13,165 nucleotides of DNA from an uncultured Oscillibacter sp. (GTDB lineage: Bacteria > Bacillota > Clostridia > Oscillospirales > Oscillospiraceae), in assembly GCA_946530565.1 (NCBI GenBank), contig CAMNAE010000019.1, positions 1-13,165 on the forward strand. The letters run 5' to 3'. Positions 12,330-13,165 of this stretch are shown here, piece after piece. The notes under the pieces were generated by a model that saw nothing but the letters and a program-made list of their open reading frames with translations, made no database searches and was not told the origin of the DNA. A program made the position numbers and the translations under genes. Positions within the stretch are counted from its first letter, which is position 1; each line of letters begins with the position of its first letter.

Positions 12330-13165
12330 ATGATTTCCCGTTCCGCCGGCATTTTGCTGCCGATCTTCTCGCTGCCGGGTGAATACGGCGTCGGCACGCT
12401 CGGGCGCGAGGCCCGTGCCTTTGTCGACTTTCTCGCCGCAGCGAAGCAGACCTGGTGGCAGATCCTGCCGCTGTGCCCGACGATGGGCGGCGACTCCCCC
12501 TACTCCGCCGACTCCACCTTTGCCGGGAATCCGCTCTTCATCGATCCGGAGCTTCTGAAAAAAGACGGGCTCGTGACCGAGGCAGAGCTCGCGGCCATCC
12601 GCCGCGACGAAACCGGTTTTTGCGACTACGCGGCCGTGCGCCCTGAACGCGAAGCGCTTTTAAAGCGTGCCTTTTCGCGCATCGACGCGGCGACTGCCGC
12701 GAAGGCCCGCGCCTTTGCCGCCGAAAACCCCTGGGTGCGGCCCTGGGCGCTCTACCGGGCATTGAAGCGCCATTTCGGCGGCGCCCCCTGGTTCGTCTGG
12801 CCTTCGGACATCCGCCGCCGCTCAGCGGGCGCGGTGGAGCACTACACCGGCCTTCTCGCTGAGGACATCGCCTGCGAGATCTGCGTGCAGTACTGGTTCG
12901 ATCAGCAGTTCACAGCGCTGCGCGCCTATGCCAGAGAAAAGGGCGTGAAGATCCTCGGCGACCTCCCGATCTACGTCTCACTCGACTCCGCCGACGTCTG
13001 GTCCGAGCCGGAGCAGTTCCTGCTGGACAGTGACTTCCGCCCCGCGAAGGTCTCGGGCGTGCCGCCGGACTACTTTTCCGCCGAAGGTCAGCTCTGGGGC
13101 AATCCCCTCTACAACTGGCCGGCCATGGCGCACGACGGCTACGGCTGGTGGATCCGCCGGATCGG
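12330..13165 (+). CDS. malQ: 4-alpha-glucanotransferase (MalQ), N-terminal part, cut at the right edge
   Basis: The first 278 residues of a GH77 amylomaltase, which transfers alpha-1,4-glucan segments between malto-oligosaccharides in glycogen or maltodextrin use. The full family length is about 490-510. Visible: MISRSAGILLPIFSLPG with YGVGTLG (1-24), TWWQILPLCPTMGGDSPYS (41-59) then FAGNPLFID, and the strongly conserved GDLPIYVSLDSADVW (210-224) and SGVPPDYFSAEGQLWGNPLYNW (242-263). The three catalytic carboxylates lie beyond the window. The loop LCPTMGGDSPYSADS departs from the common LGPTGYGDSPYQSFS version. The ATG at 12330 has GAGGTG (12319-12324) upstream. I see no clear promoter in the gap after rarA, so it may be co-transcribed. 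Confidence 0.95.
   Translation, partial: MISRSAGILLPIFSLPGEYGVGTLGREARAFVDFLAAAKQTWWQILPLCPTMGGDSPYSADSTFAGNPLFIDPELLKKDGLVTEAELAAIRRDETGFCDYAAVRPEREALLKRAFSRIDAATAAKARAFAAENPWVRPWALYRALKRHFGGAPWFVWPSDIRRRSAGAVEHYTGLLAEDIACEICVQYWFDQQFTALRAYAREKGVKILGDLPIYVSLDSADVWSEPEQFLLDSDFRPAKVSGVPPDYFSAEGQLWGNPLYNWPAMAHDGYGWWIRRI

Overview
The window looks like chromosome of a GC-rich (roughly 60% or more), low-oxygen Firmicute of the Clostridia, of the kind found in animal guts (Oscillospiraceae-like). Grounds: strong AGGAGG-type ribosome sites, occasional GTG/TTG starts, a clostridial-type feoA-feoA-feoB operon ending in a FeoB-associated Cys-rich membrane protein, a SpoIID-family protein, and an intergenic hairpin repeat of a style I associate with such genomes. 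This placement is inference. I see no tRNA, rRNA, CRISPR array, transposase or integrase. Most genes are ordinary housekeeping or transport genes.

Layout. (1) 1-721: the tail of an unidentified + strand frame, then a UPF0303/HbpS-like protein. (2) 833-871: a hairpin terminator serving two converging units. (3) 884-4000, minus strand: ferrous iron uptake operon in transcription order feoA1 (GTG start at 4000), feoA2, feoB, FeoB-associated Cys-rich protein. Its promoter at 4129-4155 overlaps a near-perfect 20-bp palindrome that is a good candidate metal-repressor operator. (4) 4262-5754, plus strand: mgtE magnesium transporter with its own textbook promoter, a short leader with no room for an M-box riboswitch, and a strong terminator. 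(5) 5784-7379: FAD-dependent oxidoreductase of the uncharacterised COG2509 type, ending in another strong hairpin. (6) 7436-8653, minus strand: a two-gene unit of a small acidic protein and a stand-alone ComEC-like metallo-beta-lactamase hydrolase, with an extended -10 promoter. (7) 8767-9801, minus strand: membrane-anchored SpoIID-family peptidoglycan enzyme with a sigma-A-like promoter. (8) 9985-12189, plus strand: an unrecognised multi-pass membrane protein followed after 3 nt by rarA. (9) 12220-12300: a cluster of short hairpins that looks like a dispersed intergenic repeat. (10) 12330-end: the N-terminal half of malQ (4-alpha-glucanotransferase), cut by the window edge.

How they fit together: the feo block is a complete Fe(II) import module, with a GTP-dependent permease, two small SH3-like accessory proteins and a Cys-rich membrane partner. 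It diverges from mgtE, so two divalent-cation importers share one 333-bp regulatory region while keeping separate promoters. The SpoIID gene and the membrane protein-rarA pair are also divergent, with promoters that do not overlap. I found no convincing new defence or mobile system. The least explained parts are the acidic protein/MBL pair, the membrane protein tied to rarA, the COG2509 flavoprotein that has no visible promoter of its own, and the hairpin repeat.
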